DNA from: Faucicola mancuniensis
GTDB taxonomy: Bacteria > Pseudomonadota > Gammaproteobacteria > Pseudomonadales > Moraxellaceae
Reading direction: 5' to 3'
Assembly (NCBI RefSeq): GCF_046523945.1
Contig: NZ_CP171363.1
Coordinates: 1,054,001-1,118,000, forward strand
DNA length: 64,000 nucleotides
This document shows positions 51,242 to 60,090 of the stretch, piece by piece; positions within the stretch are counted from its first letter, which is position 1; each line of letters begins with the position of its first letter. Made by a program: the position numbers and the translations under genes. The notes under the pieces are model-generated. The model saw only the letters and a program-made list of their open reading frames with translations. It did no database searches and was not told the DNA's origin.

Positions 51242-51876
51242 ATGCTCAAAGCCTACAAATACAGAATTTACCCAAACATCGAACAAGCCTTTCTAATCGA
51301 AAAGCATTTTGGCTGTAGTCGGTTTGTGTTCAACTGGGCGTTGGCATTGCAAAATAGATAAAACATTTAGCCAAATCTAGCCAAAGGCTTGCTATAGAAC
51401 AAAAAATCTTTGTTCGCAAACAAAAGACCAGTAAAAACCATCAAAAACAAAAATTAACCGTTGCTCGTATTCATGAAAAAGTACGCAACCAGCGTTTAGA
51501 CTTACACCAAAAAATCACGCATAAACTGATTTGCGAAAACCAAGCTACCAGTTATGCACTTGAAGATTTAGCGGTAAAAAACATGGTAAAAAATCGAAAA
51601 CTTGCCAAAGCGATTAATGATGCAGGCTTAGGTCAATTTGTTACCTTACTTACCTATAAGGCAAAATGGTATGGTAAAAACATTCTAAAAGTCAATCGGT
51701 TCTTTGCCAGTAGTAAAATTTGTTCGCATTGTCATCACAAATTAGACAGTCTGCCGTTGTCAGTCAGAAATTGGACGTGTCCTAACTGTCAAACACACCA
51801 TGACCGTGATATCAATGCAGCAAGCAATATACGCTATCAAGCGTTAGCTGATATAGCAGGACTTGCTATTGTGTAA
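51242..51876 (+). pseudogene. tnpB: IS605-type TnpB, copy B, deleted and frameshifted
   Basis: The first 39 codons encode MLKAYKYRIYPNIEQAFLIE and continue to FNWALALQNR, then a TAA at 51359-51361 at the deletion joint. The rest (KHLAKSSQRLAIEQK onward) is in another frame and lacks the first RuvC aspartate, though ALEDLAVKNM, the zinc finger and HDRDINAA remain. The deleted interval covers the site where copy A holds the IS607-type element, so it cannot be told whether B ever carried it. Confidence 0.85.
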
Positions 51877-52010
51877 AGAGTTCCCCCAGCACAATACTTA
51901 TCAGCGTAAGTGTGCTGGCGAAAGGTAACAACTCAATCTAGGCTTAAGTTGTTATGGGTCGCAAAGATTCTCACGCCTACCGCTAGGTTTGGTGGTGGGA
52001 GTATGTCAAA
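51877..52010 (+). ncRNA. Predicted omega RNA / right-end structure of IS605-type copy B
   Basis: The same hairpins as in copy A (CCAGCACA/TGTGCTGG and AACAACT/AGTTGTT) are preserved although tnpB is dead. The expected guide would begin ACAACCGTTAAGAAAA at 52011. Confidence 0.5.
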
Positions 52011-52054
52011 ACAACCGTTAAGAAAATGTTGGTATCAACAATAATATTTTTCAT
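52011..52054 (-). pseudogene. Start of a PIN-domain gene, cut by IS605-type copy B
   Basis: MKNIIVDTNIFLTVV is the opening strand and catalytic Asp of a PIN (VapC-like) ribonuclease. It begins 4 bp after the rapZ stop and breaks off at the element after 15 codons. The sequence on the other side of the element does not continue a PIN fold, so material has been lost. Confidence 0.55.
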
Positions 52055-52057
52055 TTA

Positions 52058-52930
52058 TCACCAACGACTTTTTTCACGATGTTTAACATTGACACGCATC
52101 GCATTTGGTAAAGTTTCCGCCAACATTTTGGCGACCATTTCAGTCATATAAACCGACCGATGTTTACCCCCAGTACACCCAATCGCAATTGTAACCGTAT
52201 GGCGATTGTTATGCAAAAAAGTCGGTAACCATTTTGCCAAAAACTGCCCAATGTCATTCGCCATATCATCAACTTCTGGGTATTTGGCAAAAAACGCTTT
52301 CACACCGTCATCAAGCCCTGTCTGACTGCGAAGTTCGGCTTGCCAATGCGGATTTGGCAACACACGCACATCAAAAATAAAATCCGCATCAATCGGCGAA
52401 CCATGCTTAAAACCAAACGACAGCACATTCACCGTTACCACATTGTCAACGCCTAGATGGTTGCGGATTTGCTCTTTTAACTCGTGAATATTGAGCAAAC
52501 TTGTGTCAATTTTGACATCGGCATTGGTGGCAATCGGCTCAAGCAGTTGGATTTCTTGCTTGATGGCATTTGGCAAGTTTTGTACGCTACCGCTCGCCAT
52601 CAGCGGATGGACACGGCGAGTTGCGTCAAAGCGTGCGACAAGCGTGCTTTCTTGGGCGGTGGTGTAAATAATGATGACGTGATTTTGCCCAAAATTTTTA
52701 ACAAGTTCGTCATGCACTTCGCCAAATTTTGACAAATCCGCTTGTGGTGTCCGCACATCAACGCCTAAGGCGATTTTGTGAATTTGGCTTTCGGTCAATT
52801 TGGCGACCGCCATTGGCACAAGCGACAAGGGCAAATTGTCAAGGCAATAGTAGCCAAAGTCTTCTAAAATGTTGAGAACGGACGTTTTGCCAGAGCCTGA
52901 ACGCCCCGATACAATCACAATTTGGGTCAT
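52058..52930 (-). CDS. rapZ: RNase adapter protein RapZ
   Basis: Nucleotide-binding protein that controls decay of the GlmZ small RNA and thus amino-sugar synthesis in enterobacteria. The 290-residue protein has the Walker A GRSGSGKTS at residues 9-17, ILEDFGYYCLDNLPLSL, the Walker B region IKIDTSLLN and the C-terminal domain with GCTGGKHRSVYM. The start is at 52930, 2 bp after the panC stop, so it is likely in the panB-panC-rapZ transcript, an uncommon pairing. Confidence 0.92.
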   Translation of the reverse strand: MTQIVIVSGRSGSGKTSVLNILEDFGYYCLDNLPLSLVPMAVAKLTESQIHKIALGVDVRTPQADLSKFGEVHDELVKNFGQNHVIIIYTTAQESTLVARFDATRRVHPLMASGSVQNLPNAIKQEIQLLEPIATNADVKIDTSLLNIHELKEQIRNHLGVDNVVTVNVLSFGFKHGSPIDADFIFDVRVLPNPHWQAELRSQTGLDDGVKAFFAKYPEVDDMANDIGQFLAKWLPTFLHNNRHTVTIAIGCTGGKHRSVYMTEMVAKMLAETLPNAMRVNVKHREKSRW

Positions 52931-52932
52931 TT

Positions 52933-53793
52933 TTAGTTCCTTGTAAATTCCAAATTATCCAACAACCGAGTTTTATCACCCAGATAGCAAGCAGTCAAAA
53001 TCACCAATCCCTTATCATCGGCTTTTGGTGGTTGCAAATTTTGGTTGAACACTTCCAAATAATCTACTTTAAAACGCACATTATCAATATTTGTGCTGTT
53101 TAAATTATCAATCGTTTTGGCAATGATATTGTCAAAATCGGCAAAATTGGCGGTTTTAAGTTCATTTGCCAAATTTTGTAAGGTTTTTTGTAATAATGGA
53201 GCGTGTTTGCGTTCGGTTTCGGTCAAATATTGATTGCGAGATGACAATGCCAAACCATCATCAGCACGCACGATTTCCGCTCCGATAATCTCAATCGGAA
53301 AGTTTAATTCGGCAACCAATTGGCGAATAATCGCAAGTTGTTGGTAGTCTTTTTTGCCAAAAATGGCGATGTTAGGCTGAACAATGTTAAACAATTTACT
53401 CACCACCAAGCCAACACCGTCAAAATGCGTTGGGCGAGTTTTGGCACACAAAATTTTGCTAATATCACCTGATAACACTTGTACGTTTGTCGGTAAGATT
53501 GGGTACATTTCTTCAACGCTTGGGGCAAAAACATAGTCGGCGTTTACACTTGTGAGTTTTTCCACATCAGCGTCTAGGGTGCGTGGGTAAGTGTCAAAGT
53601 CTTCGCCTACGCCAAATTGGGTGGGATTGATAAAAATGCTAACGACTACGATGTCGGCATTGGCACGAGCTTTTTTGACAAGGTCTAAATGTCCGTTGTG
53701 CAAATTGCCCATTGTCGGCACAAGTGCAATGGTTTGGGTGCGTAACGGTTGTAATGTTTCTCGTAATTCTTTAATTGTGTGGAAGATTTTCAT
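52933..53793 (-). CDS. panC: Pantothenate synthetase
   Basis: Joins pantoate and beta-alanine using ATP, the last step of pantothenate synthesis. From the ATG at 53793 it has 286 residues. The nucleotidyltransferase motifs PTMGNLHNGHLDLV (near residue 25), GKKDYQQLAIIRQLV (near 148) and the KMS-like LSSRNQYL (near 185) are present. The frame opens seven codons earlier, overlapping the panB stop; the start at 53793 lies within that run. It follows panB directly. Confidence 0.93.
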   Translation of the reverse strand: MKIFHTIKELRETLQPLRTQTIALVPTMGNLHNGHLDLVKKARANADIVVVSIFINPTQFGVGEDFDTYPRTLDADVEKLTSVNADYVFAPSVEEMYPILPTNVQVLSGDISKILCAKTRPTHFDGVGLVVSKLFNIVQPNIAIFGKKDYQQLAIIRQLVAELNFPIEIIGAEIVRADDGLALSSRNQYLTETERKHAPLLQKTLQNLANELKTANFADFDNIIAKTIDNLNSTNIDNVRFKVDYLEVFNQNLQPPKADDKGLVILTACYLGDKTRLLDNLEFTRN

Positions 53794-53810
53794 TTTTTTA
53801 TCCTTAAAAA

Positions 53811-54644
53811 TCAAAAACTATGTTCTGCCGTTGGAAATGTCCGTTCTTTCACCGCTTTATGATACGCTTTAAACGCCCCTGTAATATCTTTGGTTGCGTT
53901 TTCTTCCGCCGTCAAAAAGTCTTTGACGAACTTCGCAGGTTTACGAGTATAAACCCCTAACATATCGTGCATAACAAGCACTTGACCATCACAATCCACG
54001 CCCGCACCAATGCCAATTACAGGCACGTTAAAGGTCTGCGTTACTTTTTTGGCAAGTTCGCTCGGCACGCATTCCAATAATAAAATTGACGCACCTGCAT
54101 TCACTACTGTTTCGCAGTCTTTTAGCAGTTTTTCGGCTTGACTTTCGGTTTTGCCTTGTACTTTATAACCGCCAAACACATTCACCGATTGCGGTGTTAA
54201 GCCTAGATGAACACAAGTCGGCACGCCATTTTTTACCAAAACTGACACAATCTCGGCAAGTTCCGCACCGCCTTCAATTTTTACCACATTCGCCCCTGCT
54301 TGCATGACGGCTTTGCTATTGGCAATCGCATCGGTTAAAGTCGCATAACTCATAAACGGCAAATCGCAAATAATCAATGCATGATTGTTAGCACGAGCCA
54401 CGTTTTTGGTGTGATAAACCATGTCTTCAACGGTAACAGGCAAGGTGGAAGTCTGCCCTTGCACCACCATGCCAAGACTATCACCAATCAAAATCGTATC
54501 AATATCAGCGACTTGCATGGCGTGGGCAAAACTTGCGTCATAACAGGTTAAGCAAGAAAAGGTTTCGCCATTGGCTTTTAATTTGTTTAATGTGGATAAA
54601 GTGATAGGTGGTTTTGATTTTTGTTCGGTTGTTAAGTAGCCCAT
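53811..54644 (-). CDS. panB: 3-methyl-2-oxobutanoate hydroxymethyltransferase
   Basis: Makes ketopantoate from 2-ketoisovalerate and methylene-tetrahydrofolate. The 277-residue TIM-barrel protein has ILIGDSLGMVVQG near residue 50, MQAGANVVKIEGG near 115 and VIGIGAGVDCDGQVLVMHDMLG near 198, the Mg-binding Asp and Glu blocks of the family. It is the first gene of the panB-panC-rapZ cluster. Confidence 0.93.
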   Translation of the reverse strand: MGYLTTEQKSKPPITLSTLNKLKANGETFSCLTCYDASFAHAMQVADIDTILIGDSLGMVVQGQTSTLPVTVEDMVYHTKNVARANNHALIICDLPFMSYATLTDAIANSKAVMQAGANVVKIEGGAELAEIVSVLVKNGVPTCVHLGLTPQSVNVFGGYKVQGKTESQAEKLLKDCETVVNAGASILLLECVPSELAKKVTQTFNVPVIGIGAGVDCDGQVLVMHDMLGVYTRKPAKFVKDFLTAEENATKDITGAFKAYHKAVKERTFPTAEHSF

Positions 54645-54723
54645 TTTATTGCCTTATAAATTTTTAATTTCTTCTATTAAAATGCGTTGCTTGTGCAATG
54701 TTTTCAACCACATTTTAACATAA

Positions 54724-55743
54724 TTAAGGCGTATTTTTGGTTTTTTTCGCTTTTTCCGCTCGTTTTTGTTGCATTTCTGCGTTTAATTCCGAGTGGCTTT
54801 TATACGGCACAAGCCCAGACGGTACAAAGGATTTGGCACGGTCAAAATGCGTTAAAGAATCATCAAAAAAGATATGCGGTCTAAACGTTTTTAACACATT
54901 GGTTTTTTCCAATCCACCCAAAAAAAACGCCAAATCCACATTCACACCCCAATTTCGCAAAGTTTTAATCGCTCGCATATCGGCAGGGGCATTGCGTGCA
55001 GTAACAAGGGCAATGCGGATAGGTGAGTTTTTGAGTTTACTTGGCAAACGGTTTTGCAAATTAGATAATTTGATTAAAAAATCGGCATATGGCACTTTAT
55101 TCATGGGCGTGTCGCTCATTTTGGCTTCGTGTTCGTGAAAGGCTTGTAAGCCTTTTTGTTGAAAAATCAACTCGCCAGATTCATCAAACAACACCGCATC
55201 ACCATCAAACGCAATCCGCAATTGCTCTGTGTCAAGCTCAGTCATATCAATGGGTGGAGCGTCCAAAATCGCACACGCACACACACCTGTATCGGTTACT
55301 TTTTGGGCATCATCATGGTTGGTTGTCAAAAACAAATCCACGTTAAAATCCGCCACATATTTCGCCACGCCTTCGCCAGACGTGAATGCCGAGCGAGTAA
55401 TCGGCAAGCCGTGCGAGCGAATGGCGTTAAGCACTTGTATGCCTGTGTCTGGGCTGTTTTTTGACATGATGACGACTTCCACCAATGGGGTGATTATGCT
55501 ATCTTTGGTTTCGGTTTGTGGTAAAAATTTGTTGATATTGAGCAAGGCTTTTATCAGATGATAGCCTGTACCTGTTTTTAAATTTTCGTTTTCATGCTCA
55601 ATCATGTAGGCACGAAACTTGTCCACCGCTGTGTCTGGGTCGTCTTTGATAGCGTTTTGAAAAAATTGTTCGGATTCGGACAAATCAAAAAGTGCGGTTG
55701 CCGAAATGGCGACAATTAAGGTTTGTGAAAAATCAACAGCCAT
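54724..55743 (-). CDS. 5'-nucleotidase (cytosolic NT5C1-like family)
   Basis: A 339-residue protein of the 5_nucleotid family related to cytosolic 5'-nucleotidase 1, which hydrolyses AMP and related monophosphates. LIVAISATALFDL opens the HAD-like fold, LRIAFDGDAVLFDE near residue 180 is the main phosphatase motif, IALVTARNAPADMRAI carries the Thr motif and PHIFFDDSLTHF the acidic motif. The C-terminus is a Lys-rich tail. A GGAAAAA ribosome site precedes the ATG. Confidence 0.85.
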   Translation of the reverse strand: MAVDFSQTLIVAISATALFDLSESEQFFQNAIKDDPDTAVDKFRAYMIEHENENLKTGTGYHLIKALLNINKFLPQTETKDSIITPLVEVVIMSKNSPDTGIQVLNAIRSHGLPITRSAFTSGEGVAKYVADFNVDLFLTTNHDDAQKVTDTGVCACAILDAPPIDMTELDTEQLRIAFDGDAVLFDESGELIFQQKGLQAFHEHEAKMSDTPMNKVPYADFLIKLSNLQNRLPSKLKNSPIRIALVTARNAPADMRAIKTLRNWGVNVDLAFFLGGLEKTNVLKTFRPHIFFDDSLTHFDRAKSFVPSGLVPYKSHSELNAEMQQKRAEKAKKTKNTP

Positions 55744-55961
55744 GTTTTTTCCTTATGTTTAAAAAAAATTAACAAAATTATACGTCAAAATTTGGAAAAA
55801 ATTTGTTGTTTTATTGCTAAGCGTGCATATTTTTTGACGAAACAATGCTGACAAAGCAATGTTGATAAAACAGTTTTTGAAAAATCAATTTTTAATAAAG
55901 CAACAACAAAAAAATATTGCAAAAATCTGTTATAATAGCCATTTAACCACTATTCAAAATT

Positions 55962-57197
55962 ATGTCAAATCCATTACAAAAACACACCACAAACTTTGGC
56001 AAAATCCGCCAAACATCTCAACAAAAATATAACTATATCAATAATTTACGACAATGGCGAGTGATTGTCTTAGCCTTGTCCGCCTTTATTTTTAACACCA
56101 CCGAATTTATTCCGATTGCCTTATTGTCGGATATCGGCAAAAGTTTTGCCATGCCTGTGGAAGATGTCGGCATAATGATGACAATTTATGCGTGGATTGT
56201 GGCGGGGCTGTCGCTACCTGCCATGCTTGCCACTGCCAATATTGAACGCAAAAAGTTGTTGTTGTGCTTGTTTGCGCTGTTTGTGGGTGGTCATGTGCTG
56301 TCGGTGGTGGCAACAAGTTTTATGATGTTATTGGGTGGGCGAGCGATGATTGCGTTGGCTCATGCGGTGTTTTGGTCAATCACGGCAAGCCTTGCGGTGC
56401 GTGTCGCCCCAAAAGGACGACAAACCAAGGCGTTGGGCTTGTTGGCGATGGGGAGTGCGTTGGCGACCGTGCTTGGGCTACCGCTTGGGCGTATGATAGG
56501 GCAGTGGTTGGGTTGGCGAATGATGTTTGGTTTGATTGGTGTGCTTGCGTTGGTGGCGATGGTGGTTTTGTGGCGGATTTTGCCAAAATTGCCTAGCCGA
56601 AATGTCGGCTCTATCAAAAGTTTACCAGAAATCGCCAAAAATATACCGTTAATGGTGGTTTATGTGTTGATTATGCTGATGGTAACGGCACATTTTACCG
56701 CTTATAGCTATATTGAGCCGTTTATTATCCAAATTAACCATTTTAGTGAAGGTTTTGCCACAGCGATTTTGTTGGTGTTTGGCGTGGCAGGCTTGTTGGC
56801 AAGTTTTTTATTTGGGCGTTTTTATGATAAAAAACCTGACACATTTTTGTTGGGTGCGATGATGGGCTTGTTGGGTGCGTTACTCATGGTGACAGGCGTG
56901 ACAGGCAGTCAAGGCTTGTGGGTGGTGTTGGGACTTGTGTGGGGCGTGGCGATTACTTGTATTAGTCTTGCCTTGCAACTGCGTGTGTTAAAGCTCGCCC
57001 CGAATGCGACTGATGTGGCGATGTCGATTTTTTCTGGGATTTATAATATCGGCATTGGTGGTGGTGCGTTGCTGGGTTCTGTGGTGATTGGTCGGTATGG
57101 TTTGGGCTTGGTCGGTGATGTGGGGGCTGGTGTGGCAGTTTTGGCAATTATAATTTTTGCTGGATTTTTATTGATAAATCGTCAAAAATCTCATTAA
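55962..57197 (+). CDS. MFS exporter, SotB/YdeA sugar-efflux type
   Basis: A 411-residue, twelve-span major facilitator transporter. ALSAFIFNTTEFIPIALLSD at the first span is the DHA12/SotB subgroup signature (E. coli: FNTTEF). Arg-rich loop ERKK follows span 2. The N-terminal 32 residues are hydrophilic and longer than in E. coli SotB. Members export sugars such as arabinose or drugs such as chloramphenicol; substrate unknown here. No ribosome site is evident. It stands alone with a regulator absent. Confidence 0.83.
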   Translation: MSNPLQKHTTNFGKIRQTSQQKYNYINNLRQWRVIVLALSAFIFNTTEFIPIALLSDIGKSFAMPVEDVGIMMTIYAWIVAGLSLPAMLATANIERKKLLLCLFALFVGGHVLSVVATSFMMLLGGRAMIALAHAVFWSITASLAVRVAPKGRQTKALGLLAMGSALATVLGLPLGRMIGQWLGWRMMFGLIGVLALVAMVVLWRILPKLPSRNVGSIKSLPEIAKNIPLMVVYVLIMLMVTAHFTAYSYIEPFIIQINHFSEGFATAILLVFGVAGLLASFLFGRFYDKKPDTFLLGAMMGLLGALLMVTGVTGSQGLWVVLGLVWGVAITCISLALQLRVLKLAPNATDVAMSIFSGIYNIGIGGGALLGSVVIGRYGLGLVGDVGAGVAVLAIIIFAGFLLINRQKSH

Positions 57198-57527
57198 ACA
57201 AAAAAACCGTTTAAAAAAATTAAGATTAAGAATGTTGTAATTTTTTCATGTGTTGTTGGTTTGGTTTGTCAAATTGTTTGGCTTATTTTTTGTGGTTTTT
57301 TTTGACAGATTGTTTTTTGACATCTTTTTTTACCGATGGTTTTTGATTGTTTTTTTAACATCTTTTTTAGAGAATTTTTGTTGATTATTTTGTTTTTTTG
57401 CCGTGTCTTTTTTAAATTGGCTAGACTATGATGTGGCTATTATGCAATTTTTTTGCCTTACAAAATAACGTGATTTGGTTAAAAGTTTAACCACAACAAC
57501 GCACTTTGTTAATAACCATCAAACAAC
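57198..57527. other. 330-bp gap with decayed Lys-rich coding remains
   Basis: Read on the minus strand, 57280-57420 yields FSKKDVKKTIKN and, in another frame, PSVKKDVKKQSVKKNHKK. No start codon with a ribosome site is present and frames change, so this is either a dead Lys-rich ORF or low-complexity sequence. Nothing else is seen. Confidence 0.35.
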
Positions 57528-58535
57528 TTACCGTAATGTATCTGCTTCGTCCAACACCGCCTGTGGTGTGGGATACAGATACAAATATACTTCATAAGCG
57601 ACCAACAAAAACAACGCCACCAAAAACGGTGCGATATAATACATCAAACGAAATACCAACAATATCGCAAGCATTTGTGCCTTGTCCACCTGTGGCATGG
57701 CGGCAATCATGGTAACTTCAAATACGCCCAAACCACCTGGAACATGGCTTAAAATCCCCACCGCAATGGACTGAATAAACGCCGAAAACGTCGCAAAATA
57801 GCCAATATGCTCAGACGGTGGTAACAACAAATACAGCACCAACGCCACCGTGCTTAAGTCCAAAATAGAAATAATAATCTGTTGAATCAATACCTTAGCA
57901 GGGGGCAAGTCAAACCGCCAGCCTTTTAGTACCACATGGCGACCGTGTTTGCCAGCAAAAATCACACAGCCTGCAATCAGTGCCAGCATGACAAGCCCCA
58001 AGCCACGAATATACATGGCATTGTCAAAAAAGCCCAATGATTTGTCCAGTTGGCTTAACAATTGTAAGGTAATTTCGGGGTGAATACTGAGCGACAAGCC
58101 AATCAACGTGGAAATACCAAAGGTAAACGCCATAGAAACAAGCCAAACAATGTTGGCAATTTCATGATGATTTAGCCCAGATTGGCGATAATGACGGTAA
58201 CGAATGCCTGTTGCTGTTACCAAATTTGCCCCAACGGTGTGACTAATGGCATAAGCGGTAAAGGACGTTAAAGCGACCGTTGGATAATGCAGTTTTTTAC
58301 CGATTTGACGTAACGCAATAAAATCATACAAAGTCAATAGCACATAACCAAATGCCACCACCAAAAACGCAATAATCAGATGGCTTAACGGAATGTTGGC
58401 TAATGCGGATAAAACCTCTTGATAATCAATAGTTTGCACCAGATTGTACAAGGTTTTCATGGCAAGATAAAATATAAAAACAGCCACTACCGCCAGTAGT
58501 AGTTGCCATATTTTCTTTAACCATGTCGCCTGCAT
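57528..58535 (-). CDS. YbhN-like (UPF0104 / LPG synthase TM-domain) membrane protein
   Basis: A 335-residue integral membrane protein with about eight spans, of the lysylphosphatidylglycerol synthase transmembrane family (DUF2156-less, YbhN type). Family phrases are FTAYAISHTVGANLVTATGIRYR near residue 107 and SHVPGGLGVFEVTMIA near 270. Such proteins are flippase-like, but the substrate is unknown; no aminoacyl-transfer domain is attached. The ATG at 58535 has an AAAGGTTG site; the frame opens 23 codons earlier. Confidence 0.82.
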   Translation of the reverse strand: MQATWLKKIWQLLLAVVAVFIFYLAMKTLYNLVQTIDYQEVLSALANIPLSHLIIAFLVVAFGYVLLTLYDFIALRQIGKKLHYPTVALTSFTAYAISHTVGANLVTATGIRYRHYRQSGLNHHEIANIVWLVSMAFTFGISTLIGLSLSIHPEITLQLLSQLDKSLGFFDNAMYIRGLGLVMLALIAGCVIFAGKHGRHVVLKGWRFDLPPAKVLIQQIIISILDLSTVALVLYLLLPPSEHIGYFATFSAFIQSIAVGILSHVPGGLGVFEVTMIAAMPQVDKAQMLAILLVFRLMYYIAPFLVALFLLVAYEVYLYLYPTPQAVLDEADTLR

Positions 58536-58770
58536 AATCAACCTTTGTTTAATATTTTCTTTCAAAATAAAATAATGGGCTAGTTTAACATTTTTTAACG
58601 ACATTTTGCCAATAAATCCGCTTGATGGTTACAACTTAACACATTTTTTTGACAAAATATGATTTTTGCGACACCGTTTGACGTATTGTTTTAAATTTTT
58701 GGCTCGGTGCATGGCTATTTTTGTCAAGCAATGATAAGATATAGCAAGTTTTCACAGTCAGGAAAAAATC

Positions 58771-59385
58771 ATGCAACTTATCTATATTCACGGATTAGAC
58801 AGCAATCATTTGGCAGAAAAAGGGCAAAAATTACGCCATTTTTGTGAAAAAAACTTTCCACAAATCAAGGTTGTTACTCCAAATTTAAACTGCCCACCAC
58901 AAGAAGCGATTACGTTATTACAACAACTTATCGCCCAAGATGAGAATACAGGCTTGGTCGGTAGTTCGCTTGGCGGATTTTATGCCAATATTTTGTGCAA
59001 TTTGACAGGCAAAAAAACGGTATTGTTAAACCCAAGCGTGCATACGGGCAACAGTTTAAAACGCTTTTTTGGCGAAGATTTTGACAGTTTGCCCGATGAT
59101 TTTGTGGGGCATACCACGCCAGACGGCTGGACTATTACCAAAACTGATATCAATTGGTTGGTGGCAAATCGCCCAGATAAATCGCTCAATCCGCAAGATG
59201 TGTTGGTGATTTTGAAAAAAGGTGATGAATTGCTCAATTATCAAGATGCTGTGGCTTATTTTAGTCAGCAAGACGCTCAAAGCCATATTATTGTTGAAGA
59301 CGGTGGCGACCATAGAATGACGGATTTTGAAACCAAATTAGAGCAAGTCGTGCAGTTTTTGTTTGGGTTGCCGTTGATTAAATAA
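58771..59385 (+). CDS. yqiA: YqiA-like esterase
   Basis: A 204-residue alpha/beta hydrolase of the YqiA/UPF0227 group, hydrolysing short acyl esters or acyl-CoA. The nucleophile elbow is GLVGSSLGGFYA (Ser near residue 66); the acid lies in KKGDELLNY and the His in GGDHRM. In E. coli yqiA sits directly before parE; here about 700 bp with an orphan barstar gene and two tiny ORFs separate them. A CAGGAAAAAAT ribosome site supports the start. Confidence 0.88.
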   Translation: MQLIYIHGLDSNHLAEKGQKLRHFCEKNFPQIKVVTPNLNCPPQEAITLLQQLIAQDENTGLVGSSLGGFYANILCNLTGKKTVLLNPSVHTGNSLKRFFGEDFDSLPDDFVGHTTPDGWTITKTDINWLVANRPDKSLNPQDVLVILKKGDELLNYQDAVAYFSQQDAQSHIIVEDGGDHRMTDFETKLEQVVQFLFGLPLIK

Positions 59386-59458
59386 TGATTAATACGGAAT
59401 TTAGAGAAAGAGTTTAAGATATATCAAAAGTCTTGCGAGACTACTATGAGTAAATGCA

Positions 59459-59557
59459 ATGGAAAATAGGAAGATAATAATTATTTTATTGATTATAGCA
59501 ATTTTAGTACCACTTATTTATCATTTCGTTTCTATAAATGTGTTAAGTCGTTATTAG
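59459..59557 (+). CDS. Tiny membrane ORF (32 aa) upstream of the barstar gene
   Basis: MENRKIIIILLIIAILVPLI then YHFVSINVLSRY: one membrane segment with a short charged start. It is of a kind that arises easily by chance in AT-rich DNA and has no strong ribosome site, but it lies just before the barstar gene in the inserted segment. Confidence 0.35.
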   Translation: MENRKIIIILLIIAILVPLIYHFVSINVLSRY

Positions 59558-59652
59558 GGTTTAAAGTTATTAAGAAAAATAGCGTTGTAAGGTCTAACAT
59601 CACATTAGAAAATTAGTTGATGATTTATGGTTTAAAAAGACTTGAAATGTAA

Positions 59653-59940
59653 ATGATTGTTTTTATTAAAGGTAAAGAAATTTTTTTAGCAATTGATTTT
59701 CACAAACAATTAGCAAAAGCATTAAATGTTGAACAATATTACGGTAAAAATTTAGATACACTATGGGATTTATTAAGTTTAGGAATTGAAAGACCTTTAA
59801 CAATTATTTGGAAAGATTCTCATATTTCAAAAGCAAATTTAGGTGAAGATTTTGAAAAAATTATAACGGTTTTAAACAGAGTTAAAGAATTTGATAATTC
59901 ATGTAGTTTTATAGATAAATTTGAATTGGAATTAAAATGA
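59653..59940 (+). CDS. Barstar-family protein (RNase-inhibitor type)
   Basis: A 95-residue cytoplasmic protein. FHKQLAKALNVEQYYGKNLD and the following TLWDLLSLG contain the Tyr-Tyr/Gly-Lys-Asn-Leu-Asp-Ala/Thr-Leu-Trp-Asp signature of barstar, which plugs the active site of barnase-like RNases. It ends with a beta strand (FELELK) as in the family. No barnase toxin is present nearby, so it is an orphan immunity-type gene. AT-rich composition differs from yqiA and parE. No clear ribosome site. The last codon overlaps the next tiny ORF (ATGA). Confidence 0.82.
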   Translation: MIVFIKGKEIFLAIDFHKQLAKALNVEQYYGKNLDTLWDLLSLGIERPLTIIWKDSHISKANLGEDFEKIITVLNRVKEFDNSCSFIDKFELELK

Positions 59941-60062
59941 ATTTTTCTAATAAAAACAAAAAGTTAATTTTTATATTATTTGCTTTAATTTTGTTGTTTT
60001 TACCTTCTTGGTTTTGGCAATTTATAAGATTGATATTTGCTTTTACAAACACGAATTTTTAA
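59937..60062 (+). CDS. Tiny membrane ORF (41 aa) overlapping the barstar stop
   Basis: It reads MNFSNKNKKLIFILFALILL and FLPSWFWQFIRLIFAFTNTNF, a single strongly hydrophobic segment after a basic start. Its ATG overlaps the barstar TGA (ATGA), typical of translational coupling, which makes it more credible than its length suggests. Role unknown. Confidence 0.45.
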   Translation: MNFSNKNKKLIFILFALILLFLPSWFWQFIRLIFAFTNTNF

Positions 60063-60090
60063 TTGTAAATTTGAAAAAAATAGGAAAACC

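Larger units (their letters stand above)
51005..52010 (+). mobile_element. IS605-type element, copy B, internally deleted
   Basis: It is nearly identical to copy A at both ends and follows the same TTTAAC target. About 0.5 kb of tnpB is missing between CAAAATAGATA and AACATTTAGCC. The left-end hairpin with the 20-bp core (51038-51057) and the structured right end are kept, so the ends could still be moved by a transposase supplied elsewhere. Confidence 0.85.

Noticed and set aside
56264..56596. Gly/Val/Trp-rich 110-codon frame inside the MFS gene
   Set aside because: It is a shifted-frame shadow of the transporter.
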